This document shows positions 1 through 11,700 of a stretch of 64,000 nucleotides of DNA, one piece after another. The notes under the pieces were generated by a model, which worked only from the letters and a program-made list of their open reading frames with translations, did no database searches and had not been told where the DNA came from. A program made the translations under genes and the position numbers. Source of the stretch: Elmis aenea (Eukaryota > Arthropoda > Insecta > Coleoptera > Elmidae); the NCBI GenBank assembly GCA_947652605.1, contig OX393581.1, positions 52,971,924 through 53,035,923 on the forward strand, given 5' to 3'. Numbering within the stretch: position 1 is the first letter of the stretch; the number at the start of each line of letters is the position of its first letter.

Positions 1-279
1 ATAGATTAACTTGTCTTAAGTTATTTAACTTTTATCTTTGCCAATATCTAACAACTGGGCCGGCCTTAAGCACATCCCACTGATTCCCTCGGGTAGAGCC
101 TCACACTTAAAGTAAAAAAGAAAAAAGTTGATAATTAAATAATTGTCCTTAAAAATGAAAGTATAAATACTAATTAATTGCATAGAAATACAAAGCCATT
201 CTGTTTCATATCACTTAAGAAAAATTATTGTTTGATAATGAAATATTAAACTGTATAAATAGATTACTCCAGTAATATA

Positions 280-681
280 CAGCATCATTCAAAAAGTCTG
301 CAACAAATGGGAAAAAAATGTATTATCGATTTCTCAGAAAAGTTTATTCCTGATAAAAGTTGGTGCATGAGCTAAAACTATTTTTAAGAGAAAAAAAAGT
401 TTAATAAAAAGTCATAGGACACTAGATTTTAGCAATTATTGAAATATTTGCAAGAGTAAATAGCTTTTTCCTATAATTTTTTTTGTGTCTCTTAAAATAG
501 GGCACTTTACTGTAGCGAATATTTCAAAAATCGCTAAAACCTAGTGTCCTATGACTTACTTTTTTTTTTAATCTTAAAAATAGTTTTAGACCATGCACCA
601 ACTTTTATCAAGAATAAAATTTTCTGAGAAATCTATAATAATTTTTTTTTCTATTTGTTGCAGACTTTTTGAATGACGCTG
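280..681. mobile_element. Foldback MITE with TA target duplication
   Basis: The two halves of this 402-bp block are inverted copies of each other. The left end reads CAGCATCATTCAAAAAGTC and the right end is its near-complement, ending in GAATGACGCTG. A TA dinucleotide flanks each side (278-279 and 682-683), as expected for a Tc1/mariner-type insertion. The arms diverge moderately, so the copy is old. It has no coding capacity. A diverged relative occupies the far right end of the window (about 63480-64000). Confidence 0.8.
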
Positions 682-683
682 TA

Positions 684-1432
684 GATTATTTATTAAATAT
701 TACCACCATATCGTTATACTTTTCTATTAAAATATATTAAATACTAATTAATCACTTTATTTATCCTTTGAGGATGTTCATGACATAATTTTTGCAATCA
801 TTGTCAGTTTAATAGTCAAATTTGTTTTGTGTGCTTAAACAGTATTTTTTTTATTGTAAAAATGAGTAGTTTTTAATGCTTTAATTAACTGGTTATTAAG
901 TCTCGAGAAATAATGAATTTGACAATTTTTAAAAGATTTTGGGGAGGCAAAAGCTAGAGATTAATTTTAATTGAGTTTCCCTTTAGTTTATAACAAAATG
1001 GGGTTGTTTTGCTTTTTTTAATTCATAGTCAGTTTATCAAATTTGTTATGTTCAACTATTTACAAAATAGAATAAATACATATAACAACATCATACAAAT
1101 AATTCTTAGTTTTTTTCTGGTTATTTAAGGGGGTCCTGCTGGGGTTTCGTCCTTCCCAGGGCGAGGATCTAACAAGTATATAAATATATACAAAACCAGT
1201 CTTGTAAAAGGGGGGAAAAAAACGGAATCAAACAACTGAATCGTTATGTAATTTTTTATTCTTTTGTTAAATCGTTTACGGAATCACTTTCGTGAGTGTT
1301 TAATGCTTCGTTTATTATTTGTTGCTCATGTAACATCGTATAACATAAATAAGGGAACGTAAGGCCATGATATTAAATAACTGCCTGAAGCACCAATTTT
1401 GAATATAAATTATTACATTTCATTTACACAAG
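684..1432. other. Gene-free AT-rich stretch
   Basis: I see no coding signal or clear repeat structure. A short GC-richer patch near 1131-1172 looks like a fragment of some dispersed element, but I cannot classify it. If the exon at 1433-1680 is real, this stretch is intron upstream of it. Confidence 0.4.
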
Positions 1433-1680
1433 TTCCGCAACCAAGTTAACTTCTTGAAAGCTATCAATTTATTTATCAAAAATTTCGATATGCATCGGTC
1501 AATTGCATCTCTTGACCTTCTTGAATATATAATTGAAGAATTCAATGCTTGTCGCCTTAATTATTGCAAAGATGTTGTTGTATCTGATGAAAACGCTAAT
1601 TCAAAAATTTATTCTGTGAAGTGGCAAAAATTGGATGCTATTCCAAAAACAAAGGCAGATTTTTATAATGATGAATATTT
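1433..1680 (+). CDS. Internal exon of an unidentified gene
   Basis: The open frame runs from an acceptor-like ACACAAG ending at 1432 to a consensus donor GTATGT at 1681. It is 248 nt, encoding 82 residues plus two bases. The peptide starts FRNQVNFLKAINLFIKNF and ends KADFYNDEY. It has balanced amino-acid use and no low complexity. The two leftover bases (TT) fit the phase of the exon at 4032, giving Leu at the junction, which is why I call this an exon rather than a chance ORF. I do not recognise the family. Earlier exons would lie before the window. It could still be a fossil transposon fragment. Confidence 0.45.
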
Positions 1681-1944
1681 GTATGTATAAAATATTTGGT
1701 TGACCTATTAACAAATAACGGAATTTTGTGGGACAACGGGGGTGGGAAAAACACAATTATGGTCAGTTGTAATTTAAAAAGACTGTTTTTTTAATTCAAA
1801 TAATATTTTTCTTAGCTTACAATAATTGTGTGTCGATGTTTAGCTAAGTGCGACAAAAACATCTGGGGAGGCTGTGTATGCATATTTTTCTAAATAATTC
1901 AGTTATATCAACTAAAATGTGTTAGTTAATGTATATTGTTTTAA

Positions 1945-2400
1945 TATTCACACAAAATTGGAGCCTGGCTTCACAAGGGGTAAGAGGTGGGTTTAAAAAA
2001 AGGCAAATGCAAAGACAAAATTATTGTTCTATTATTTCTTAATTTTATCGAAATAGTTTTTTTATTTAAAAATTTTAGATGCTTGATTGAATTCGAATAG
2101 AAACATCTTTTAAAATTTGTTATGAAAGTAAATTTTTTAAATTCTCATATTTTTACCATATAACAAAATAAATTATAACAATAAGAAAATCTGTGTCAAC
2201 CACAGATGTGATGAGTTACTTTCAAAATCGACCAAAAATTCAATATACCTATCTATAATTTGTTTGCAAACGTACATTTTTTCACATTCACATAAAATTG
2301 GTGCCTGTATTCACCAGGGGTGAGAGGTGGGTTCAAAAACAATTGCAGATGAAGTTATCGTTCTTTTATTTCTTAATTTTATCGAAATTATTTTTTCTTT
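1945..2400. repeat. Imperfect direct repeat, about 120 bp, two copies
   Basis: A segment starting at 1945 (ATTCACACAAAATTGG) recurs at 2286 (ATTCACATAAAATTGG). Both continue through a shared GAGAGGTGGGTT/AAGAGGTGGGTT block and a shared TTTCTTAATTTTATCGAAAT stretch. The offset is about 341 bp. The copies are diverged. They may be two insertions of one element or a local duplication. Confidence 0.6.
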
Positions 2401-2721
2401 TAAAGAAAACAAACGACATTTGTGATCCTAGCACTAATATTTGACACAAAAACATCCGAAGTACACTTGATCTACTACGATGCCATTCTGGTTACTGCTT
2501 GGTAAACTTTTACCAAAAACAAAAATTTGCCAGTGGCATGTCCAACTTTTTTTCTGTAGGGGGCAAAGTTTCAGAAATAATCACCCAGAACCTTCTGTTT
2601 TGTGAAAATATGTTTGTAAACAAACCTTACTATATGTATTGGGGCCCTTTGGATCTGCCTGTAGTTTATTTACCCTCCTAGATTTTAATAACATGCAAAT
2701 GTCCTTTTTTTTACTGCGTAG

Positions 2722-2976
2722 CTACTGTAATAGGAGTGAACATGTCTTGGGGTGATAATACTGAGCCTGCAGCTCAAGTCACTTTGATGGGCGTCGGTGT
2801 CCTCGGTGTAGATAAAAACAAATCGCTGTACGAAATCATCAGCAAAGAACTGAGCATACCCCCAGATCGGTAATAAAAATACATGCAACATTAAACTGTT
2901 TTTATTCCCGAAATTTATTTACAGGATGTATTTTCATTTCGTTAAAGCGACCACAAGCGATGTCGGCTATAAATGA
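2722..2976 (+). pseudogene. MIF-like tautomerase, last two exons only
   Basis: Exon 2722-2869 and exon 2925-2976 join across a 55-bp intron (donor GTAATA, acceptor TTTACAG) at ...IPPDR|MYFHFV... . The product contains MSWGDNTEPAAQVTLMG, then NKSLYEIISKELSIPPDR and a VGYK end. This matches the middle and C-terminus of the MIF/D-dopachrome tautomerase family, a small trimeric cytokine-like fold. The intron sits where vertebrate MIF has its second intron, so this is not a retrocopy. No first exon bearing the catalytic Pro-1 start is visible upstream, and the last residues are a little short. It is either a 3' gene fragment (hence filed as pseudogene) or a real gene whose first exon I missed. The upstream acceptor (TAG at 2719-2721) is weak, since in-frame bases before it also read as MIF-like YCV. 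Confidence 0.7.
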
Positions 2977-3695
2977 ACAACATTTCATGATATATTCGGT
3001 GGTTAGACATAGTTCGATAAATTTTTGTAACATACAAGTTATTTTAAAATATTACTGCAAATAAAGCTGCTAAAAAACAGATTTTTGTATTTTTTACCGA
3101 CCTAATGTTGTCCATTATACAGGTTGGTCCAAAGTCGATGGGATTGCATGGGTATCTCACTTAATAGTGACGATAAAGAAACGGTTAAATTACCAAAAGG
3201 GTGCAGTTTTTTGAGACGAACTCTGAACCGTTTTCAAAAATATTCTATCACTTCCGGTTTTCGAGTTATTAAATAAAAAGTGTTTTTTTGTCATAGTAAT
3301 AATGTGTCATATCTCCGTTATTGTTGTAAATATCGAAAATATTTATAAAGATTACTTTAGATATTTTTATGTTTAATTTTTAATTTGATTATACTAAAAA
3401 GAAATTTTCTACGCTCGCCGTTTAAAAGGTATGACACAAATTTACTTTTTTTAAATGGGAGCAATAGTTGGCTATGGCCTATTTAAATTCCTTATTTTTT
3501 TCTCACTCCAAATATATAAAGGTTAATGTATTTATTTTCAATAATACACAAGTTACGAGGGCTTTTAGTTTTTTTTTTTTTAAGAAAATCATAGGATGTG
3601 AAAACAAAAAAAAACAAGGTGTAAAACCTTATAACTCATGTGTACAAGTAACCAAGGTTTTTTAATTTGTTGTTGAGATAAACATTGTAAATATT
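2977..3695. other. Intron/intergenic AT-rich DNA with one MITE-like end
   Basis: TACAGGTTGGTCCAAAGTCG at 3119 resembles the outer end of a TA-inserting MITE, but I could not find the matching inverted end. The rest is AT-rich with poly-T runs. The 65-codon open frame at 3468-3665 is low-complexity and unconvincing. Confidence 0.4.
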
Positions 3696-4024
3696 CAGGG
3701 GCGGATCTACATAGGGACTAGTAGGGCTTAAACCCTGGGCCCCAAGTGTCAAGGGCCCACAAAAATTTAATTATATATTTTTAATGCTTTTTCATAAACA
3801 ATGAGCTCTTATCACATAATAAAAAATAGCTAATAATAATAATGATAATTCATAGTGTTACTTGTTTAATTTTAACACTATTTCATAAATAAATTTATTT
3901 CAACTCTGATTTTGATGTTATTAAAAATGAATTTTAAACCCCAATTTAAAGATTTTTAATCTAAAATGGGGCCCTTTTGGACATTAATAAGCCATAAGCC
4001 CCGAAAAACCTAGATCCGCCCCTG
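3696..4024. mobile_element. hAT-like MITE
   Basis: This 329-bp block begins CAGGGGCGGATCTA and ends with its exact reverse complement TAGATCCGCCCCTG. That terminal inverted repeat is typical of non-autonomous hAT elements. The interior is AT-rich and non-coding. I see no matching 8-bp target duplication: the left flank ends AAATATT and the right begins TCCATAG. Rearrangement or age may have erased it. Its right end lies 7 nt upstream of the exon beginning at 4032. Confidence 0.75.
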
Positions 4025-4031
4025 TCCATAG

Positions 4032-4314
4032 ACCTTCACCTTCTCAAGAAAAATCAAGCTCAAAATCTAAGGAAAAGGTCGTTACCACCGAAGAAGTGGC
4101 TCGCACGTACACCGACCTGGATAGGGTCATAGCTGAGGAGTTCATAGAAATTTGCGACTCACGAAATAATAATCTTTGTAGTAATTCTAGTTGTCAAAGC
4201 AGTTGCCAGGAAAGTGGTTGCCATGCCTGTCAAAGTGGATGTACTGGTTGCACCAGCATTTGCAACACCAACAGTGATATAGCTTCGAGGGAATATCTGA
4301 GCGAAAAATTGTAA
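4032..4314 (+). CDS. Terminal exon of an unidentified gene, Cys-rich C-terminus
   Basis: An acceptor-like CCATAG precedes 4032. The open frame runs to TAA at 4312-4314 and is followed by AATAAA signals. The peptide begins PSPSQEKSSSKSKEK, continues with a well-mixed segment (ARTYTDLDRVIAEEFIEIC), and ends in a Cys/Ser/Gly-rich tail with about ten cysteines in 35 residues. It closes SREYLSEKL. Its phase fits the exon ending at 1680. There is no signal peptide or recognisable domain. The Cys tail could bind metal or be lipid-modified, but nothing in the sequence decides this. I do not recognise the gene. Confidence 0.55.
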
Positions 4315-4349
4315 TTTTTCATAAACCATAGATTGATTCAAATGTAAAT

Positions 4350-4421
4350 AATAAATATTAATGTGTACATAACATCTTACTTATGTTTTTTTAGTTATAT
4401 AATGTTAAATAATTCAATAAA
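4350..4421 (+). terminator. Poly(A) signals of the unidentified gene
   Basis: AATAAA occurs at 4350-4355 and again at 4416-4421, 36 and 102 bp after the stop codon at 4314. This is the expected placement for a short 3' UTR on the + strand. Confidence 0.55.
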
Positions 4422-6090
4422 AAGTTCTAAATATTTTTATTCCTACAACACAAGGTATACCGTTTGAATATTTTTCAAAACTTTTAATTAATATTGGTGT
4501 CTTTAAAATTTTCAGCAAATATAAAGACCATTGCAAAACATTTGGTTATTTTACAGAATAAAATACAGGGCTATAATACACACTGAACTTTTTTCAAAAG
4601 TTAAGAAGAACTGTAAAAATTAATTTATCTGTTTATAAAGAAACTAAAGGTACAAATGCATTTTGTAAAAAGTAAGTGTGAAAAATCGTTTCCAAACTGA
4701 CGTATAAAAGCCATAATTACATGTAAACCAAATTTTCACGCTTTTTTCGTTATTTCTAGACGAAATTTTGTATGTCGATTTGTATTTACCACCTTTAATA
4801 ACTTTGTAATTTTTAGTTGAGTATATTGCCGTGATTTTTGCTAACGTGGCGCCACCAATCGGGTTCACTTTCAAAAAAGACTGGTGGTAATATCAGCAAC
4901 TAATTCAAGGTCGAATTGCGGTCAAACTTGTAAACAATTCTCTGAATTAAAAGATTTGAAGGTCATTCAAGGTGATTAAAACATGGCATACGAGGTCTCA
5001 CCGAGAAATTCGGTGACGTATTTGTGAATTAAAAATGACATACATGGTCTCGCCTAGAAATTCCGAGACAATTATTAAACTTATTGAATTTTATACATTA
5101 CATAAAATAGTACCACTATGTACTATGTGCAAATGATATGTTTCCATTTCGAAGGCAGAGGTGTAGTTTAACTGCTGCAATCCAGGTGTGTATAACCTCT
5201 GTTAATCAAAGCTGTTAATGAAATAGTGAAGGGCGATTCTGATTTAAAAACAATCATTACGATATTATGATGTAGTGTATTATTAGAGACAGACCATAGC
5301 TTTAAATTCGGCAATACAGTCAGTGTCATAACAATCTGTGAATGTTTTTATTTTAGTCGTAGCAGTATGTTCTTTACGTTTAAAGGAACCCAAAACACCA
5401 ACAGATGGTTCAAGACACAGATGAAAAAGTTTGGATATTAAAAACGATGTATCACAAAATTGAAGTAGTTTTTACCCCCATGTAATGAAGATAACCTGTT
5501 TAACAAAAATTCAAGCTATAATTCCTAAAAGCATAATACATTTATTAACGGTTGAAGATCGTAAGACATTTGTGGGTAATAAACTATATAGTTGGTACAT
5601 TACGAAAACGTACTTAAAAATCCTTTGAACAACAGCAAAACAATTAATATTTTTCGCTTGAACAGGAAGTCAATATGCTGAACAATAAATTGTGTTCTAA
5701 CGTATATGTTCTATGGTTCTAACACCAAATGCAAAATTGTTAGGTAAGTCAGACCACAAATATGTAACTATTTATTTCCTAAGTGTGGTTTTCTCGCTTC
5801 TCAGATTTTAAGCGTCAACTTAATTGTTTTACAAATTGGCATGACGATTTTTAAGACTGATGATCCTGTAGACTGGGTGGAAGACACAGATGCCTAAAAA
5901 TGTGCAAGTAATTATTAAACAAATAAAATAAAAATTAAATAATAATGAATTTTAGGATTTACGATGGCAGTTCCAATTGTTATTATACAAAAACAGCTGG
6001 ATTATGTGAAAGAAAGAGTCCAAATTAATAACAGAAGGATAAGATAATAAGCAGCATATTTGTTAACCATGAGTGTATTTGCTAATGCAT
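4422..6090. other. Intergenic DNA between the + strand gene and the satellite
   Basis: No gene is seen. Around 4990-5075 a short imperfect repeat occurs twice (GGTCTCACCGAGAAATTC and GGTCTCGCCTAGAAATTC). The remainder is unremarkable AT-rich sequence. Confidence 0.4.
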
Positions 6091-6094
6091 AGTG

Positions 6095-8480
6095 TACTAG
6101 GCCAGTCGGAAACTTAATAAAAATCTGTTAGTAAAAATTAAAGATAATGTATTTGTGTTTCAATTATAAATTTATAAAGCAAACTGGACAAGGCCAGTAT
6201 GAATCTTAAATAGAAATCTGAATTTTTGTGATAACGAATGAGTTATTAAAAAATTGGTTTTGGATGGGGCTTGTCGAGAGACATTTAGTAGTAAAAATCG
6301 CATAAAAATTAAACCAAGCTGTATTTAGGTCTCAAATATGGATTTATAAAGTATAGATCATATGGTCAATTGGGTTTTGTTTTTGCCGTATGAGTTTGTG
6401 GTGTATGTCGCTCAAATTAACTGGAAAAACTACGTGGAAAATTATGTTTTGGGAATTAAACAGTAAAACAATTACTCATTAGCATTATTAGCACTTAAAC
6501 ACGCAACTATTTGCTATTGCAGTTGATTAATTACACTTTTTGTACAAGTGACATGCGTTACGTCTATGAAAATAAAAAAATCTTGATTTTTCAACGGTTT
6601 AATTAGTGTTATATACTAATATTCATTGATAACAGGCGCCTACTTAAATACAAAACGCAACCCACTTAGCAGGTAGCGCCTACATAGGTATGCAATATGC
6701 TTAACAAAACTCCTACTTTCGGCATTTTCAGGCAACCTGTATAGCAACGACGCTAAATTAATTACATACCAATCTAGGCGTAACGTACAGTATGCAACCC
6801 ACTAAACGTTGCGCCTACTGATAGGCAACCACTACACAAAACGCCTACATAGAGATGCAATATATTTGACATAACAGTTACGCAGGTTGTCTAAAAATGA
6901 CGAAAGTAGGCGTTTTGTTCAGCACATTGCATACCTACGTAGGCGCAACGTGTTAGGTGGGTTGCGTTCTGTATTTATGAATCACAATAATAGCTAAACA
7001 ATACTGTTTTTATGGCAAACAAAATTAATTTCTGCAGTATACAGTACCAAGGTAATTGTAAACTTCAATAAAAATCAAAATAAATATGGTTAAGATCAAG
7101 TTATTAAAGATTTGGTTTTTGACTAGAACTGTCAAAACAGATTTATTAGTAAAAATCCAATAAAAATTAAACAATGCAATATCGATGTCCCAAATATGAG
7201 TTTATAAAGTACACTGCACTAACTCAATCGAAAAATAAAATAAATGTCAAACCATATCTGTTAACGATTAAGTTATTAAAAATTTTGTTTCAGACCAGAA
7301 CTGTCAAAACACAATTTATTAGTAAATATCCAATAAAAATTAAACGATGCAATATTTATGTCTCAAATATGAATTTATAAAGTATAGTGGACTCGGTCAG
7401 TTGGGAACTTGAATAGAAATGTAATTTTTTTAGGTAAAGAATGAGTTATTAAAAAATTGCTTTTAGATCGGTGCTTTTGAGAGACATTTAGGAGTAAAAA
7501 TCCAATGAAAATTAAACGAAGCTTTATGTAGGTCTCAAATATGAATTTATAAAGTATAGTGGACTCAGTCAGTTGGGAACTTGAGGAAAAATGTAATGTT
7601 TTTAGGTAACGAATGAGTTATTAAAAAATTGCTTTTGGATCGGTACTTTCGAGAGACATTTATAAGTAAAAATCCAATGAAATTTAAACGAAGCTGTATA
7701 TATGTCTCAAATATAAATTTATAAAGTAAAGTGGACTCAGTCAGTTGGGAACTTGCTTGGAAATAATAATTTTTGTTATAGAGAATGAGTTATTAAAAAA
7801 TTGCTTTTGGATCGGTGGCTGTCGAGTGACATTCATAAGTAAAAATCCAATGAAATTTAAACGAAGCTGTATATATGTCTCAAATATGAATTTATAAAGT
7901 ATAGTGGACTCGGTCAGTTGGTAACTTGCATGGAAATAATAATTTTTGTTATAGAGAATGAGTTATTAAAAAATTGCTTTTGGATAGGTGACTGTCGAGT
8001 GACATTTATAAGTAAAAATCCAATGAAATTTAAATGAAGCTGTATATATGTCTCAAATATGAATTTATAAAGTATAGTGGACTCGGTCAGTTGGTAACTT
8101 GCATGGAAATAATAATTTTTGTTATAGAGAATGAGTTATTAAAAAATTGCTTTTGGATAGGTGACTGTCGAGTGACATTTATAAGTAAAAATCCAATGAA
8201 ATTTAAACGAAGCTGTATATATGTCTCAAATATGAATTTTTAAAGTATAGTGGACTCGGTCAGTTGGGAACTTGAGGAAAAATGTAATGTTTTTAGGTAA
8301 CAAATGAGTTATTAAAAAATTGTTGTTGGATTGGACCTGTCGAGACATTTAGGAGTAAAAATCCAATGAAAATTAAACCATGCTATATTTATGTCTCAAA
8401 TATGATTTTATAAAGTATACTGCACTAATTCAATCGAAAAATGTAATAAATATCAAAATATATCTGGTAACCATTAAGTT
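6095..8480. repeat. 173-bp tandem satellite array
   Basis: About ten monomers share landmarks: GGACTCGGTCAGTTGG, then GAATGAGTTATTAAAAAATTG, then AAAATCCAATGAAA, then GTCTCAAATATGAATTTATA. The block GTAACTTGCATGG at 7921 recurs at 8094, giving a period of exactly 173 bp. Neighbouring units lie 173-174 bp apart. The central monomers (about 7730-8250) are nearly identical, while both edges are diverged, the usual pattern of unequal exchange. The array is split between about 6385 and 7035 by other DNA containing a foldback element. The open frames inside it follow the repeat and are not genes. Confidence 0.9.
6646..6976. mobile_element. Foldback element with 94-bp arms
   Basis: Arm 6646-6739 (AAATACAAAACGCAACCCAC...GGCAACCTG) and arm 6883-6976 are near-perfect reverse complements. 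The 143-bp centre holds further degraded copies of the same GCAACCCAC/GCGCCTAC motif in both orientations. It sits inside the satellite array. I could not define a target duplication. Confidence 0.8.
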
Positions 8481-8756
8481 ATTAAAATGAAAAACCAGTT
8501 GAAATAATCACAGAGTTAAGGAATGTAAGGAATTTTTCTAATTTCAAAATAAAACCACAAAATATCAATCACAAATTTATAACTTTTTTATATTTAATAC
8601 AAAATTCGAGACCAAATTATTTACAAATAAATTACATAACACATGGAATGATACAAATAAAATTTCTATACAATACAATATACATAAAGCAAATACAAAA
8701 TATTACAAATCTAAGAAATTGGCAGTATATGTTCAATTACTCACGCTGACGTCTTG

Positions 8757-11700
8757 CTACTTTTGCTGTTGATTAGTTTTATGATTGGCTGAAAATAAAA
8801 AACTATCAGTGAAGTAACTTAAGTCACAAATGGTTAATAATAGTGCAAAATGGTAAGGGGTGCATATTTTAATATGTACATGTTATGGGGTAATTTTACA
8901 ATGAAGCATCTAAATTAGAAAGACTAGAGTTAAAGATTATATCACTACACCTTCATTAATAATTTTTTTTATTACATAAGTTTTTATATACATTTTTTGT
9001 TATCACTTTCCATTTTGGCACTAAAGGCAAAAAATGAAACTTCCTCGTTTTTAAAAATTTACCATTTCTTTATATATAAAAATAGAACTAAATGTTATAA
9101 AGGTATCTTGTAAACAATGTTTCATTTAAAATTTTTTTTTTAACAACCTTGACTTCTGAGATATGAAGAATTATATTTTTTTAATTGAAACTTTAGCAGC
9201 TCATGACTTTATATAAAAGGGCATTTTTTTAGCTTTTTAAAAATACATACTTTTATATGTGTTGCAAAGCATTATCGAGATATGGCAAATTTTGTCAAAA
9301 TTCCATTATCACTGTTTGCCATGATTTCGTTAATAAGTGATTTTAGTAACCAGAATTAACTTGGAAATGATGTTTCCTTGTTTTTTATTGCAAACATCAC
9401 TTGTTTACGAAATCATGGCAAACTGTGGCTTGATTTATATGAGTGTTTATTTAGAGCTATTGTTTAAAATGTTTCACATACATTTATCACAAACAATGTT
9501 ACGTAGTGATTTTTCAAGTTAATCAACAGAATGAAGAATTACAGAAAATATTAGCACAAGCAATACTACAAGCTTTTAAATAACCAAAGCTACTACAATA
9601 TTTATCAGCATTTAAAATTACACCCCATACCTGGTTTAGAATATCCATATTCGCTCAATAAATTTGCAAACATATCGTCCAACATATTATAAGTACCTGA
9701 TGAACAAAATCACAACTTAAATTAGCAATGTAAAAAAAAAAACTAAAGAAATGATCATTACCTGACTGCGGCGGTGCGTAATTATTTTTCAACTTGCTAT
9801 AATTTTGTTGAGCATAGTTATTATTAGCCGCCTGAAAGCACATGTTGTATAGAATCAAAATAAACAAATGAAAAACGAAAAAAAAAAAAAATGTGCGAGG
9901 GCGTATTTTTATGTAATCTACCTAGCCATGAAAATTGTCATTTTTTTGAATAGCCGTGACATTTTGAACCTGAAGGGAAAAGTTTTATCAAAATATATTG
10001 AGTCTGAAGATTTTCTACAAACAAAAATGATTGAAATTTAACTCCCGCATCGAAGTGTAGTGAAATTTCTCACGAAAGAGGGTAATGGGCCAAAATGTAT
10101 CGATCGAACAATGACCGAAGTGTAGGGAAATGAAGCCCCATCTTTATTTCAAGTAAAATTTTGGTCTAAGCAGTTCCTCTGGGGTCGGAACCACAGCTTA
10201 TTACAGCTAGGGCACTCTCTTTGCAAGAACGGTTTGCGCCGATCCACACGCGCCACTTCTTAGCCCCGCCTTTGAGTTGAAAACAACACAGAGGTGGTAT
10301 TGAAATCATTCTACAGTTAAATCTGTTACGTGGACATCAGTTTTTAATACTGCGCTGTTATCGCTCACTTGGGATAATATACAAATATTTTGAGTCCGGC
10401 CCCGACTTTTACACTAAGTGCGAGAGAAACAATGCTAGTGGATCGAAAACGACCAGATCAAAAATGCCGCCTGAGAGTGCCCGAGCTGTAATAAGCTGTG
10501 TCGGAACTCTATAGAGGACGATCTAAAATCAGGTCGACCATTTGAGGCAAGACATGGCTGAAACAATTGAAGATTTGGTGCTGTCAGATTGACGGATTAA
10601 GTTGTCTTTAATTGCCAGGGAAGTTGGGGTATCCGAAATAATTGTTTGGAAAACTTTGCACAACGATTTGGGTACGAAGAAAAGGTCTGCGCGTTGCATT
10701 CCAAGGCTCCTTATGCCGGAGCAAAACCTTGTCTGGAAAGAAATTTCCCAAGAAAATTTTATGGCTTCACAGGCTCTTTGACCAAAAAACTATTGGAAAC
10801 TATTTTTTCTTAATTTCATGGCCAGGTAGATAACATAAAAATATGCCCTCATATTTTTTACCAGTGATACCGATTGGCAAAATAAAAATGATAAAAAAAA
10901 AACAATCAAATAATCAAGAAAACAATTTTTTTAAATTTGAGTTTTGTTTGAATTGAACTGTTTTAGCTGAAAAACGGCAATACCAACTTTAATAATTAAA
11001 AAAAGCATACCTGCATGTATTTATCATTGGAAGGTGCGGACGAACTTATTTTATTACTTGAGTGTGCTTGTCTATCATTACTGCAAAATAAAACGAAAAT
11101 GAAACAAACGAAAACAAAACCAACAAAAGACTAACTGCACCTATTGTGACTGCCTTTAGTGGACGCCGCAGCCTTCATCAAATTAAAATCGTGTATGAAC
11201 TGTTTCTGGAACGCATCTTGAAAGCTGGGAGCGTTAGACGGAACTTTGGGACTATCAATAGAAGCGCTACTCTGGGGCAAATTGCTAGATTTCGGCGGAC
11301 TACTGTTGTAAGCGATTACGGACACGGCCGAACTGGCCGGCGAGAAATCGTTCATTTTAATCGGCGACGACATTTTCTGTAAATTTTTTAGGCCCTCGAG
11401 TACCATTTGGATGTCGTCTCCTTCGCTCGAAGGTTTGCATTTTCCGTAATCCGCGGCAGTTATGTTGCTTAAATTTTTAATAGACGTATCACTTCCGCTA
11501 ACGGCAATGGCAGTATTGTTTGGCAACGTACTTTGGGGCGTACTGTGAGCAAATTTATTCGAATTACTTAACGAATCGGCGATCAGCTGATTGTAAGCCG
11601 ACGAACCGGTGATCGAGTCGCGATCGGACGTAGCTTTCTTGATTTTCGGGGGTTTATCGCCGATTTCGAAATATTTTGTTTTGCTTTTGGGGCCCGGCTT

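Noticed and set aside
7174..8243. Open frames of 68-69 codons in the 173-bp satellite
   Set aside because: They follow the repeat unit, both contain the same YVSNMNF-like string from the monomer, and have no start context or domain.
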